13,912 nt of DNA from Treponema sp. GTDB lineage: Bacteria; Spirochaetota; Spirochaetia; Treponematales; Breznakiellaceae. The notes below the pieces were generated by a model, which was not told the DNA's origin, did no database searches, and worked only from the letters and a program-made list of their open reading frames with translations. The stretch lies in the NCBI GenBank assembly GCA_031258265.1, contig JAIRNB010000040.1, positions 1 to 13,912 on the forward strand, written 5' to 3'. Numbering within the stretch: position 1 is the first letter of the stretch; every line of letters begins with the position of its first letter. The translations under genes were made by a program, and so were the position numbers. This document shows, piece by piece, positions 1 to 5,999 of the stretch.

Positions 1-470
1 ACTTCTTCATAGTTAAAAATCCAGTTTTTACCTTTTACAAACCAACAAACAAATTCGGTGGAATGGGTAAATGTCCTTTTTGTAATATTCGGCATTGCGT
101 TTGTTTTATACCACGTTAAGATATTATTGAGTTTGAACCCTGCCTTTTTCCCCTCAACAAGTAACTCGCCGATATTATGTTGAGTGCAAGAAATATAAAG
201 GCTTCCATTAGGCAACAAAACTTTATGACAAGCCTTCAACCAGTCCGCGGTAAAAGTTACATAATCTTCATAACTGAACGTGTCCCAATCTTCATTCATT
301 TTGTAATATGCGCCGCCGGTTTTATTGTTTGCCAAATCAAGAGGTTTACCGGAAAGATTATAGGGTGGGTCGGCAAATATAAGATTTATAGAATTTTCTT
401 GTATTTGTGTTCCGAGTATCTGAACACAATCGCCCTGTAAAATTTGATTAAGTGGTAATTTATGTGGCAA
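1..470 (-). CDS. DNA adenine (N6) methyltransferase of the restriction-modification system, partial
   Basis: The gene runs off the left edge, leaving 156 visible codons on the minus strand. The N-terminal part reads QILQGDC followed by NSINLIFADPPYNL, with the catalytic DPPY motif at residues 34-37. Further on, a WYKTNAMPN stretch and a segment ending in FNY match the usual layout of beta-class N4/N6 methyltransferases (Pfam N6_N4_Mtase), in which the catalytic motif comes first and the AdoMet-binding FxGxG motif comes late, here beyond the window. The only usable start in this frame is TTG at 470: there is no ATG or GTG between it and a stop at 510-512, and a GGGGAAAG purine run lies just upstream. 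The start overlaps the end of the endonuclease gene by 11 bp, which suggests translational coupling. Its role is to methylate adenine in the endonuclease target to protect host DNA. The target sequence cannot be read from the sequence. Family assignment is secure and pairing with the endonuclease is inferred from adjacency. Confidence 0.9.
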   Translation of the reverse strand, partial: MPHKLPLNQILQGDCVQILGTQIQENSINLIFADPPYNLSGKPLDLANNKTGGAYYKMNEDWDTFSYEDYVTFTADWLKACHKVLLPNGSLYISCTQHNIGELLVEGKKAGFKLNNILTWYKTNAMPNITKRTFTHSTEFVCWFVKGKNWIFNYEE

Positions 471-2271
471 TTGACTTTCCCCACTTATTGATAATTGCCG
501 GAATTGATGCTAACCAATCATCAGATTTTGATACGCCTTTTGTTACTGACACAATAGAATCAAATAATTCTTGTATCTTTGTATGGGATAGAAAAAAATT
601 TTTTATTTGATTTTTTGCCTGTAACAAATAGTGCAATATTTCAATAAATTGCTGTATGGTTATGGGAATAATTTTTTGTTTTTGCCCTTCATATTCATAT
701 TTGACAGAAACCCAAAAGGTGTTTCCAGTATCACGGTGAATTTTGGGAGCGACAAAAAGACAATACGATTGTTTCTCATTATGCGCTGTTTCAAAATCTC
801 TGAAATGCCGCATTACAGGTTGCCCTTCGTTAAACCATTGCGAACGGTTGCTTAATAGCGTTACTTCACAGATTGAATTGAAAGACTGATAAAAACATTC
901 AATATCTGGTTTGTTTGCCGGGGCGGTAAATGTCGGCTGATTGTCATCTCCTACCGGATAATTTGGACGAATTCCGAGTGCATCGTCGAGAATATGCAAA
1001 GCAAGCGTAACGATTCTTTCCAGTTCAACCGGTTTTTTATCTGCCAGTTTGAAAATATTTTGTAAATTCTTTATGCACTGTTCAATATTTTCAACTAATT
1101 GTATCTCAGAATGAACGGCGGCATCGCCTAATGTCCGGCGATAGATGCGCAGGTTTTCGATTGTTTCTTTTAATATATCTATATTATCATTTTCACAAAC
1201 AAACTGCGGACGTTTGGGGAGGCTGATTTTCTTATCCGTTAAAGACTTTTCAGTTGCTTCTATATCGGAAATTAATAATGTTATTACTTCCTGTAATTTT
1301 AATTTAGTTTCCCAAGGCAATTCCGGCTGCGTAACATCTCCTAAATAAGTTGTATATTCTTCTGATGAAGAAAATTCTTTTGCGGATGCGTTGTCAATTT
1401 CAAGGATTGAATCTATTTCTATTTTCCGGCGGGGTTCCAAGTCAATATAATAATCATTCCCCCGCAAATAGAAAAAGCGGGTAAGCCGAAAATATCGGAT
1501 TACATTGTCCGCATAATCAATGGCGTTATGCCAAGACTCATAGTCTGAATAATGGGCGTAAAAATATTTTTCTGCAAACTTTTCTATCGTTTCAGTTGAT
1601 TTTATCTTTTCATAATCACTGCGAAATTTTAATATCTTTTTCGCCATTTCTTCAATTTTTGTATAATTCGATAATGTCGTAAAAAATAAAGCGAATTCTG
1701 TTTTTGATACGCCTTTTCCTTTTATACTTTTTTCGGCGCACAATGCATTTACTTTTTTGATAAGATGAAACGTTGCGATAAGCGGCTTTACATTGTAGCC
1801 GTCTTCGGCACAATATTTATTTAGATCGGGATTGGGATACTGCCATTTCAAAAAACTGCGAAAGAAAATATCGCCTAAATCATAATTTTCTGATAAAAAT
1901 GTTTCGCCGAATGTGGTTATTCTTATTTTCTTTTCAATGTCAATATACGCCAGCCCCATTTTTTCAAGCGGATTGAATGACTGCCGTCCGCGCATTTCCC
2001 CGCCGCCTTCATAATTTTTGGTATTTAGTATTTCTTCCGCTTGTTCATAAGTGAATGTATCGGAATGAAGCCAGTCTAGGTGTTCTTTGGTTAATGTTTT
2101 TTCAAATTCAGGAACATTTATTCCATAGGCATTTCGCTGTAGCAGTAAAATTTGGTATTTTTTCTGGGTTTCCTTATTCCAGACCTCGCCCTCCAGTTCT
2201 TTGAGGATTTTTAAGAAACTGCGGATGCGTTCAGGGTTTCTAACCGTTGTCGATACTGACCAAAGTCTCAT
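460..2271 (-). CDS. AlwI/BspD6I-family type IIS restriction endonuclease
   Basis: Cuts unmethylated DNA at a fixed distance from an asymmetric site. The start chosen is ATG at 2271, giving 603 aa beginning MRLWSVSTTVRNPER, which matches the N-terminus I recall for AlwI-like enzymes (WSISTTVRNPER) and the roughly 604-aa length of Nt.BspD6I. An in-frame TTG at 2307 would add 12 residues (615 aa), but that codon is the loop of the first unit of the upstream repeat. In the 615-aa numbering, the C-terminal nuclease core shows D468, E481, E494 and H501 (PDIE, CEVT, NEGQPVMRH). Their spacings of 13, 13 and 7 equal those of the active-site set D456/E469/E482/H489 recalled for Nt.BspD6I. The KWQYP motif (residues 154-158) is also shared. 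The gene is AT-rich compared with the rest of the window, consistent with transfer. It reads into the methyltransferase gene with an 11-bp overlap. Specificity (GGATC, GAGTC or other) is unknown. Confidence 0.88.
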   Translation of the reverse strand: MRLWSVSTTVRNPERIRSFLKILKELEGEVWNKETQKKYQILLLQRNAYGINVPEFEKTLTKEHLDWLHSDTFTYEQAEEILNTKNYEGGGEMRGRQSFNPLEKMGLAYIDIEKKIRITTFGETFLSENYDLGDIFFRSFLKWQYPNPDLNKYCAEDGYNVKPLIATFHLIKKVNALCAEKSIKGKGVSKTEFALFFTTLSNYTKIEEMAKKILKFRSDYEKIKSTETIEKFAEKYFYAHYSDYESWHNAIDYADNVIRYFRLTRFFYLRGNDYYIDLEPRRKIEIDSILEIDNASAKEFSSSEEYTTYLGDVTQPELPWETKLKLQEVITLLISDIEATEKSLTDKKISLPKRPQFVCENDNIDILKETIENLRIYRRTLGDAAVHSEIQLVENIEQCIKNLQNIFKLADKKPVELERIVTLALHILDDALGIRPNYPVGDDNQPTFTAPANKPDIECFYQSFNSICEVTLLSNRSQWFNEGQPVMRHFRDFETAHNEKQSYCLFVAPKIHRDTGNTFWVSVKYEYEGQKQKIIPITIQQFIEILHYLLQAKNQIKNFFLSHTKIQELFDSIVSVTKGVSKSDDWLASIPAIINKWGKSIAT

Positions 2272-2300
2272 ACGTTTCAATTTCTCTTTTACAGCATTGG

Positions 2301-2521
2301 CTCTCAAAGAGCCGGTTTTCTCTCTTCAAGAGAAAAAATCGATTCTCAAAGCCCCGATTTCCTCTCTTGGAGAATCGGCTTCCAGTCTTTGAGAGGGAAG
2401 TTCCTCTCTCAAAGAGCCTAAATCGGGTCTCAGAGAGTTAAAATATTCTCTCAAAGAGCCAATTTTCACTCTCGAAGAGTCAAAATCGAGTCTTGCAAAC
2501 TCGAATTCGGCTCTTTACGAT
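2301..2521. repeat. 11-unit 21-bp tandem repeat of small dyads (hairpin array)
   Basis: Cores start at 2301, 2322, 2343, 2364, 2385, 2406, 2427, 2448, 2469, 2490 and 2511, exactly 21 bp apart. The core consensus is (C/G/T)TCT-NNN-AGAG. TCT is present in all 11 units and AGAG in 7, while the central triplet varies (CAA, TCA, TGG, TTG, CAG, CGA, TGC, TTA). Ten-base spacers separate the cores, and several extend the stem: GGCTCT/AGAGCC in unit 1, TTTT/AAAA around unit 2, CCGAT/ATCGG around unit 4, CTTCC/GGAAG around unit 5, AAAAT/ATTTT around unit 8, ATTTT/AAAAT around unit 9, TCGAGT/ACTCGA around unit 10. Read on the minus strand, 21 bp equals seven codons in phase with both neighbouring genes (consensus R-E-x-x-G-S-L), but two units carry a stop in the loop codon. 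The array fills the gap between the unknown-function gene, whose stop codon is the loop of the last unit, and the endonuclease. Confidence 0.9.
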
Positions 2522-3033
2522 ACTTTTACCTCTTTCTTAATAGTTTCGGTTACGTTCTCCGTCTCAGTTTCTCCGGTCTTGCGCTTGCCGCCGGGAAAAC
2601 GGGTTTTCAGTTCCTCGTAAACTGCCTTTGCGCCGGAGATGTCCTGTGCCGCCGCCATTTTAACGGACTTATAAAACACCAACGCCGCTTGGTAGGCTTC
2701 GCTTTCGGCGGTCATTTCCGTATCGCCGACGTTCTCGTCAAGCTGCCGGATGCTGTTGACCAGCGTCCAAAGCCCGTGCGCATCCTCAAAATCCGCGCCG
2801 AAAGCCGCCATATCAAGGTAGGGTGGGGCCAAATTCGGGTTTCGTTTGGCAAAATCGTATGGTTTTTCCACAAAACTTATGGTTTTCTCGCCCATTTTGG
2901 GTAGTTCGTGGCGTTCCGCCGGGGTCAGGGCTACTACATAAGGCGCTAAAAGGGCTTTAACCCCATCAATTTTGGTCTGAGCCTGCGTCAAAACATCCTG
3001 CGGTATGGCTTGGACGTGCTTATTGTCTTTCAT
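2515..3033 (-). CDS. Conserved protein of unknown function (172 aa)
   Basis: A soluble, mostly helical-looking 172-residue protein with no signal peptide or membrane segment. Its pattern (ALLAPYVVALTPAERHELPKMG, then NLAPPYLD, then SEAYQAALVFYKSVK, then GAKAVYEELKTRFPGG; given here as separate short motifs) resembles a widespread family of hypothetical proteins that I recall from diverse bacteria, for which I know no function. The start at 3033 is supported by a strong AAGGAG ribosome binding site (3044-3039) five bases upstream. Its charged tail (KTGETETENVTETIKKEVKVS) looks disordered, and the last heptad, KEVKVS plus the stop, lies in phase with the 21-bp repeat that follows. It is the first gene upstream of the endonuclease on the same strand. 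GC content is intermediate between the AT-rich restriction genes and the GC-rich rest. Nothing in the sequence shows that it takes part in restriction-modification. Confidence 0.85.
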   Translation of the reverse strand: MKDNKHVQAIPQDVLTQAQTKIDGVKALLAPYVVALTPAERHELPKMGEKTISFVEKPYDFAKRNPNLAPPYLDMAAFGADFEDAHGLWTLVNSIRQLDENVGDTEMTAESEAYQAALVFYKSVKMAAAQDISGAKAVYEELKTRFPGGKRKTGETETENVTETIKKEVKVS

Positions 3034-3038
3034 AATAT

Positions 3039-3044
3039 CTCCTT
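3039..3044 (-). promoter_or_regulatory. Ribosome binding site AAGGAG
   Basis: AAGGAG on the minus strand sits five bases before the ATG at 3033. It is the clearest Shine-Dalgarno sequence in the window and fixes the start of the 172-aa gene. Confidence 0.8.
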
Positions 3045-3144
3045 AACGGTAAATATTTTTCTATGTATTATGTACTAAAACGGGGATTTGCACAAGGGGA
3101 GGCTAAAAATCTATTTTACGTATTATTTTTTATACACGAAGCGG

Positions 3145-3166
3145 CGGCACGGATGCCACCGTGCCG
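3145..3166. repeat. Perfect 8-bp inverted repeat
   Basis: CGGCACGG and CCGTGCCG flank the six-base loop ATGCCA. No T-run follows on either strand, so it does not look like a standard terminator. A REP-like palindrome is possible. Confidence 0.65.
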
Positions 3167-3260
3167 AACCAGTTCAGGTTTTTTATTGCGTCCTTCTGGT
3201 CTCGCAATTCTTTCAAAGTCGCGGAAAGTTAGGGCATTCCAAATTTCGCCTAACATGTCT

Positions 3261-3295
3261 TTATCCGCAATCCCGCGATGCGGGATTGCGGATAA
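3261..3295. repeat. Perfect 16-bp hairpin with a 3-base loop
   Basis: TTATCCGCAATCCCGC (3261-3276), loop GAT, then its exact complement (3280-3295). It lies 55 bases beyond the nitroreductase stop on the same strand. Neither side has a T-tract, so it is a strong RNA hairpin or REP-like element rather than a classical intrinsic terminator. It could still act as a 3' stabiliser for the nitroreductase mRNA. Confidence 0.8.
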
Positions 3296-3349
3296 CTCTA
3301 AAACCTTTTCAGAAGTTCCCGCGATCTGTGCGGAGCGTATGTTTGTTTT

Positions 3350-3931
3350 TCATTCGATTACCCGGATGGTGTTTTCCTTCCGGGGCGGCGGGGCCGAGGG
3401 TTTTTTTATATAGCCGATGGCGGCGGAAGAGCAGATCGTATGCTCCCGGGGAAGTCCCAGTCCAAAAAGAAAATCCCGGACCCCCTTGTCGTTCCGCAGC
3501 CAGTGGGGGGCGTTGATATAGCAGCTTCCCAGCCCCAGACTTTCGGCGGCAAGAAAAATATTCTCCAGGGCCAGGGAACAGTCGGCCATGGCGTTCTCGT
3601 AATTGGGACGGTTCGATGCGATGATAAGGACGGGGGCGTGGTTGTAAAAATTAAAGTCCTCCCGCCGGGCGCCTGCCTTGGCCCCCTGTTTGGCGGGGTA
3701 ATCGTCATCGGGGGTCCAGACAAGGAAGCCCTGCCTAATCTTCTCGTTGAGTTCCCGCAGGGTATCCCCGCCGGTGATGGCGGTAAAAAGCCAACTTTGG
3801 CTGTTGCTGCCGCTGGGGGCCCAGATCGCCGCCTCCAGCAGAAGGTCCAGGTCCCGCCGGGGAACCGGCCGGTCCTCGAATGACCGGGTGGATCGCCGGG
3901 CGCGGATAATGTCCATGATGTCCCGGGGCAT
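3350..3931 (-). CDS. Nitroreductase family flavoprotein (193 aa)
   Basis: Expected to be a cytoplasmic FMN-dependent NAD(P)H oxidoreductase that reduces nitro- or quinone-like substrates; the true substrate cannot be read from sequence. The N-terminal RARRSTRSF (residues 10-18) is the family's FMN-phosphate-binding segment. APSGSNSQSW (38-47) is the second FMN contact region, SLALENIFLAAESLGLGSCYI (119-139 in part) is the characteristic central helix and turn, and AIGY (171-174) is the typical C-terminal strand. Length is normal for the short nitroreductases. There are no ferredoxin-like cysteine clusters. The ATG at 3931 has AGGAG (3943-3939) seven bases upstream. The gene is transcribed away from the hydrolase at 4162, and the spacer between them (3932-4161) shows no clear promoter by eye. 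Confidence 0.9.
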   Translation of the reverse strand: MPRDIMDIIRARRSTRSFEDRPVPRRDLDLLLEAAIWAPSGSNSQSWLFTAITGGDTLRELNEKIRQGFLVWTPDDDYPAKQGAKAGARREDFNFYNHAPVLIIASNRPNYENAMADCSLALENIFLAAESLGLGSCYINAPHWLRNDKGVRDFLFGLGLPREHTICSSAAIGYIKKPSAPPPRKENTIRVIE

Positions 3932-4161
3932 GGTTAAGCTCCTGTCTAAAAAGGCTTCCCCAAAGCTTCAGTTTTCAGGAAAGCTCCCTGATTTTAATGC
4001 TCTCTTTACAGAAATTATCCTGGTTTTATCGGAATTGGGCAATGGACAGCGGGGCAGTAATTTTCAGTTCTCTAAACCGGGAATCACCGACGCCGGAGTT
4101 TTCCGCGGGCCCGCCCGCCCGGACCAATAGGCAGCGGGGGAAAAAGAGCTGATAATAGGGT

Positions 4162-5319
4162 ATGTCTAATTTTAATGATATATCCGCCCTGCTTGAAGCT
4201 TTTTGTCAAAAGGGTCCCCCCGGCTGCGGCTGCGCCCTGGCCAAAGATGGGAAGATTCTCTACGAATGTTACCATGGTCTTGCCAATGTGGAGGACCGGG
4301 TCCCCATGACGGAGGACACGGTTTTCCGTCTCTTTTCCATGACCAAGCTGATCGTATGCAGCGCGGCGCTTATACAATTTGAACGGGGCAGGTTCCTCCT
4401 GAATGAACCCCTGTACGAGTATTTTCCGGAATACCGCAGCCACAGGCTGGTAAAGATTCAGCCCAACGGCGGCATCGTGTTTGAGGAGGCAAAGAACCCC
4501 ATGCTGATCAAACACGCCTTTAGCATGGCCGTCGGCCTGCCCCATTTCTTTGAGCAGTCCCCCAGCGCCGCCGCCATGAAAGAGGCCAGGGGAAAATTGG
4601 AGCCCGGAAAATTTACCCTGCGCCAGGAGATCGCCGCCATGGCGGAGGTCCCCATTGCCTTTGAACCGGGGACTCATTTCCTATACGGCTACGGCCACGA
4701 TTTAGTGGCGGGTCTTGTGGAGCTTACATCGGGAAAATCCATCGGCGCTTTTCTGAAGGATGAAATTTTTGACCCCCTGGAGATGAACAGCACCGGTTAC
4801 CGGTTCCGGGGGAACCTGAAAGAACGGATGAGCCCGGTGTACCAGCGGAACAAAGACGGATCGCTGGGCAGGAATCCCGCCAATTTTGACGCCGATTACC
4901 AGGGGGAGGCGGTTTACGAGGGCGGCGGAACGGGACTCTTTTCCACGGTCCGGGATTACCTTAGCTTTACCCAAATGCTGGCAAATGGCGGGGAGCATAA
5001 GGGCCGGCGCATCATCGGCAGAAAAACTATTGATCTGATGCGGCGGAACCAGCTTAACGAAGTTCAACTGCGGGACTTTGCCAACAGCTACAACGCCGGT
5101 TACGGATACGGTCTGGGAGTCAGGACCATGATGGACCCGGCGGCGGGGAACAGCAACAGTTCTATTGGGGAATTCGGCTGGACCGGCGCCGCGGGGACCT
5201 GGACCTCCATCGATCCTTCGGAGGGATTCTCGGCGGTATACATGCACCAGACCATGCCCAACATGGAGGAGTACCACCACCTGCGTTTCCGCGCCGCCGT
5301 ATACGGCAGTTTAAGGTAA
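4162..5319 (+). CDS. Serine hydrolase, beta-lactamase (class C/family VIII esterase) fold
   Basis: A 385-residue serine hydrolase with the active-site SxxK motif as S59-M-T-K62. The second motif is YGYGHD (Y175-D180), where the tyrosine would act as general base. The third box is represented by GWTGAAGT (339-346), with W-T-G in place of the K-T-G of classical beta-lactamases, as is common in family VIII esterases and related transesterases. GGGTGLFST (254-262) is also typical of the family. No signal peptide or lipobox is present, so it should be cytoplasmic, which argues for an esterase or amidase role over antibiotic resistance or cell-wall work. The ATG at 4162 is the first possible start after an in-frame TAG; the ribosome binding site is weak (only AGGG, one base away, or a purine run at 4141-4148). 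It converges on the Uma2 gene with a 36-base gap. Confidence 0.9.
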   Translation: MSNFNDISALLEAFCQKGPPGCGCALAKDGKILYECYHGLANVEDRVPMTEDTVFRLFSMTKLIVCSAALIQFERGRFLLNEPLYEYFPEYRSHRLVKIQPNGGIVFEEAKNPMLIKHAFSMAVGLPHFFEQSPSAAAMKEARGKLEPGKFTLRQEIAAMAEVPIAFEPGTHFLYGYGHDLVAGLVELTSGKSIGAFLKDEIFDPLEMNSTGYRFRGNLKERMSPVYQRNKDGSLGRNPANFDADYQGEAVYEGGGTGLFSTVRDYLSFTQMLANGGEHKGRRIIGRKTIDLMRRNQLNEVQLRDFANSYNAGYGYGLGVRTMMDPAAGNSNSSIGEFGWTGAAGTWTSIDPSEGFSAVYMHQTMPNMEEYHHLRFRAAVYGSLR

Positions 5320-5355
5320 GGCTTCCCCGGCAAATAATTCAGAAGCCGCCGGGCG

Positions 5356-5922
5356 CTAATCCGCAAAAACAGCCTTTAGGTCGATCTGGCAGCCCGGCAG
5401 AACACTGACCGGCGTCATGTCGCCGGAGTCGTAGCTAAAAACCCGGTAAGTGTCCCCGTCCAGAATATACACCTGGAGGATCTTTTCATTCGGATTGACA
5501 ATCCAGTATTCCCGGACCCCCGCTTCACGGTACTTGTTAAACTTGTAGAGAAAGTCATGTTTGACGCTGGCGGGGGAAAGAATCTCCACCACCAGATCCG
5601 GCGCCCCACGGCAGCCCTGATCGTCCAGTTTGGCGGGATCGCAGACCACAGTAATGTCGGGTTCAAAAAAGGTATCGTCGCTGTTGTCTTCCCGGGGGAA
5701 AAGCCGGACCCCGAAGGGCGCCGGGTAGACCTCGCAGGCCGTCCCCTTGGAAAAGGCATGCAACTGGGCGGCTAATTCCATCAGAATCTTCTGGTGCATA
5801 CGGTTTGGGGGGGCCATTAGGGCAGCCTCCCCGTCAAACAACTCATACCGCTCTCCCCCGTCCCAGGTAAGGACATCGGCGTAGGTGTAATGTTGAGCTT
5901 CTTTTTCCTGAACTAAGGGCAT
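5356..5922 (-). CDS. Uma2 family (DUF820) PD-(D/E)XK nuclease-like protein
   Basis: A 188-residue protein of the Uma2/DUF820 family, a PD-(D/E)XK-fold group that is abundant in cyanobacteria and scattered elsewhere; its biological role is not established. Visible motifs are YELFDGEAALMAPPN (26-40), FEPDITVV (86-93), GAPDLVVEILSP (106-117, with D109 and E113 as likely metal ligands) and KYREAGVREYWIVNP (130-144). Length is typical. The ATG at 5922 has GAGGA (5936-5932) nine bases upstream. It lies downstream of the amidohydrolase on the same strand with a 71-base gap that contains an inverted repeat, so the two may or may not share a transcript. Confidence 0.9.
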   Translation of the reverse strand: MPLVQEKEAQHYTYADVLTWDGGERYELFDGEAALMAPPNRMHQKILMELAAQLHAFSKGTACEVYPAPFGVRLFPREDNSDDTFFEPDITVVCDPAKLDDQGCRGAPDLVVEILSPASVKHDFLYKFNKYREAGVREYWIVNPNEKILQVYILDGDTYRVFSYDSGDMTPVSVLPGCQIDLKAVFAD

Positions 5923-5964
5923 AATTATCGGTCCTCATGTTTAGTATGGCGGCAAAACGGAACC

Positions 5965-5999
5965 CTGTAAAGCCGGCAGCCGGATTTGGGACTTTACAG
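5965..5999 (-). terminator. Inverted repeat at the amidohydrolase stop, possible terminator
   Basis: CTGTAAAG (5965-5972) and CTTTACAG (5992-5999) are exact complements enclosing a GC-rich segment that can fold further (CCGG-CAG-CCGG). It overlaps the TAA of the amidohydrolase gene. The minus strand downstream has only a short TTTT, so termination is possible but not certain. Confidence 0.4.

Larger units (their letters stand above)
3116..3349 (-). pseudogene. Cryptic open frame in phase with the end of the nitroreductase gene
   Basis: After the nitroreductase stop (TGA, 3352-3350) the same minus-strand frame stays open for 77 codons to TAA at 3118-3116. The translation is protein-like (for example QIAGTSEKVLELSAIP, then ADKDMLGEIWNALTFRDFER, then EGRNKKPELVRHGG), with a balanced mix of charged and hydrophobic residues rather than shadow-frame composition. 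The only usable start is ATG at 3256, which gives a 46-residue peptide (MLGEIWNALTF...) without a convincing ribosome binding site. I do not recognise the family. It could be the decayed tail of a lost gene, a mobile repeat with a peptide-coding frame, or chance. The perfect 16-bp hairpin at 3261-3295 lies inside it. This is the only content I can support, apart from the two hairpins, in the 316-base stretch between the flanking genes. Confidence 0.3.

Noticed and set aside
2247..2441. Plus-strand open frames across the 21-bp repeat (heptads such as SRFSLFK).
   Set aside because: They arise from the periodic repeat and have no start context; the minus-strand phase matches both neighbouring genes.
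2477..2492. Two GAGTC sites (the PleI/MlyI/BspD6I target) within the repeat.
   Set aside because: The endonuclease specificity is unknown and the motif follows from the repeat's own GAG/TC content, so no functional link can be claimed.
2301..2521. A CRISPR array.
   Set aside because: The period is only 21 bp with 10-base related spacers and degenerate units; no long identical repeats, unique spacers or cas genes are present.
3932..4161. A promoter pair between the nitroreductase and the hydrolase.
   Set aside because: TTTACA and TAAAAT-like hexamers can be picked out, but none has acceptable spacing to a partner box or to either start codon.
4162..5319. Calling the serine hydrolase an antibiotic-resistance beta-lactamase.
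   Set aside because: There is no signal peptide, and the third motif is W-T-G instead of K-T-G; an esterase-like role is more likely.
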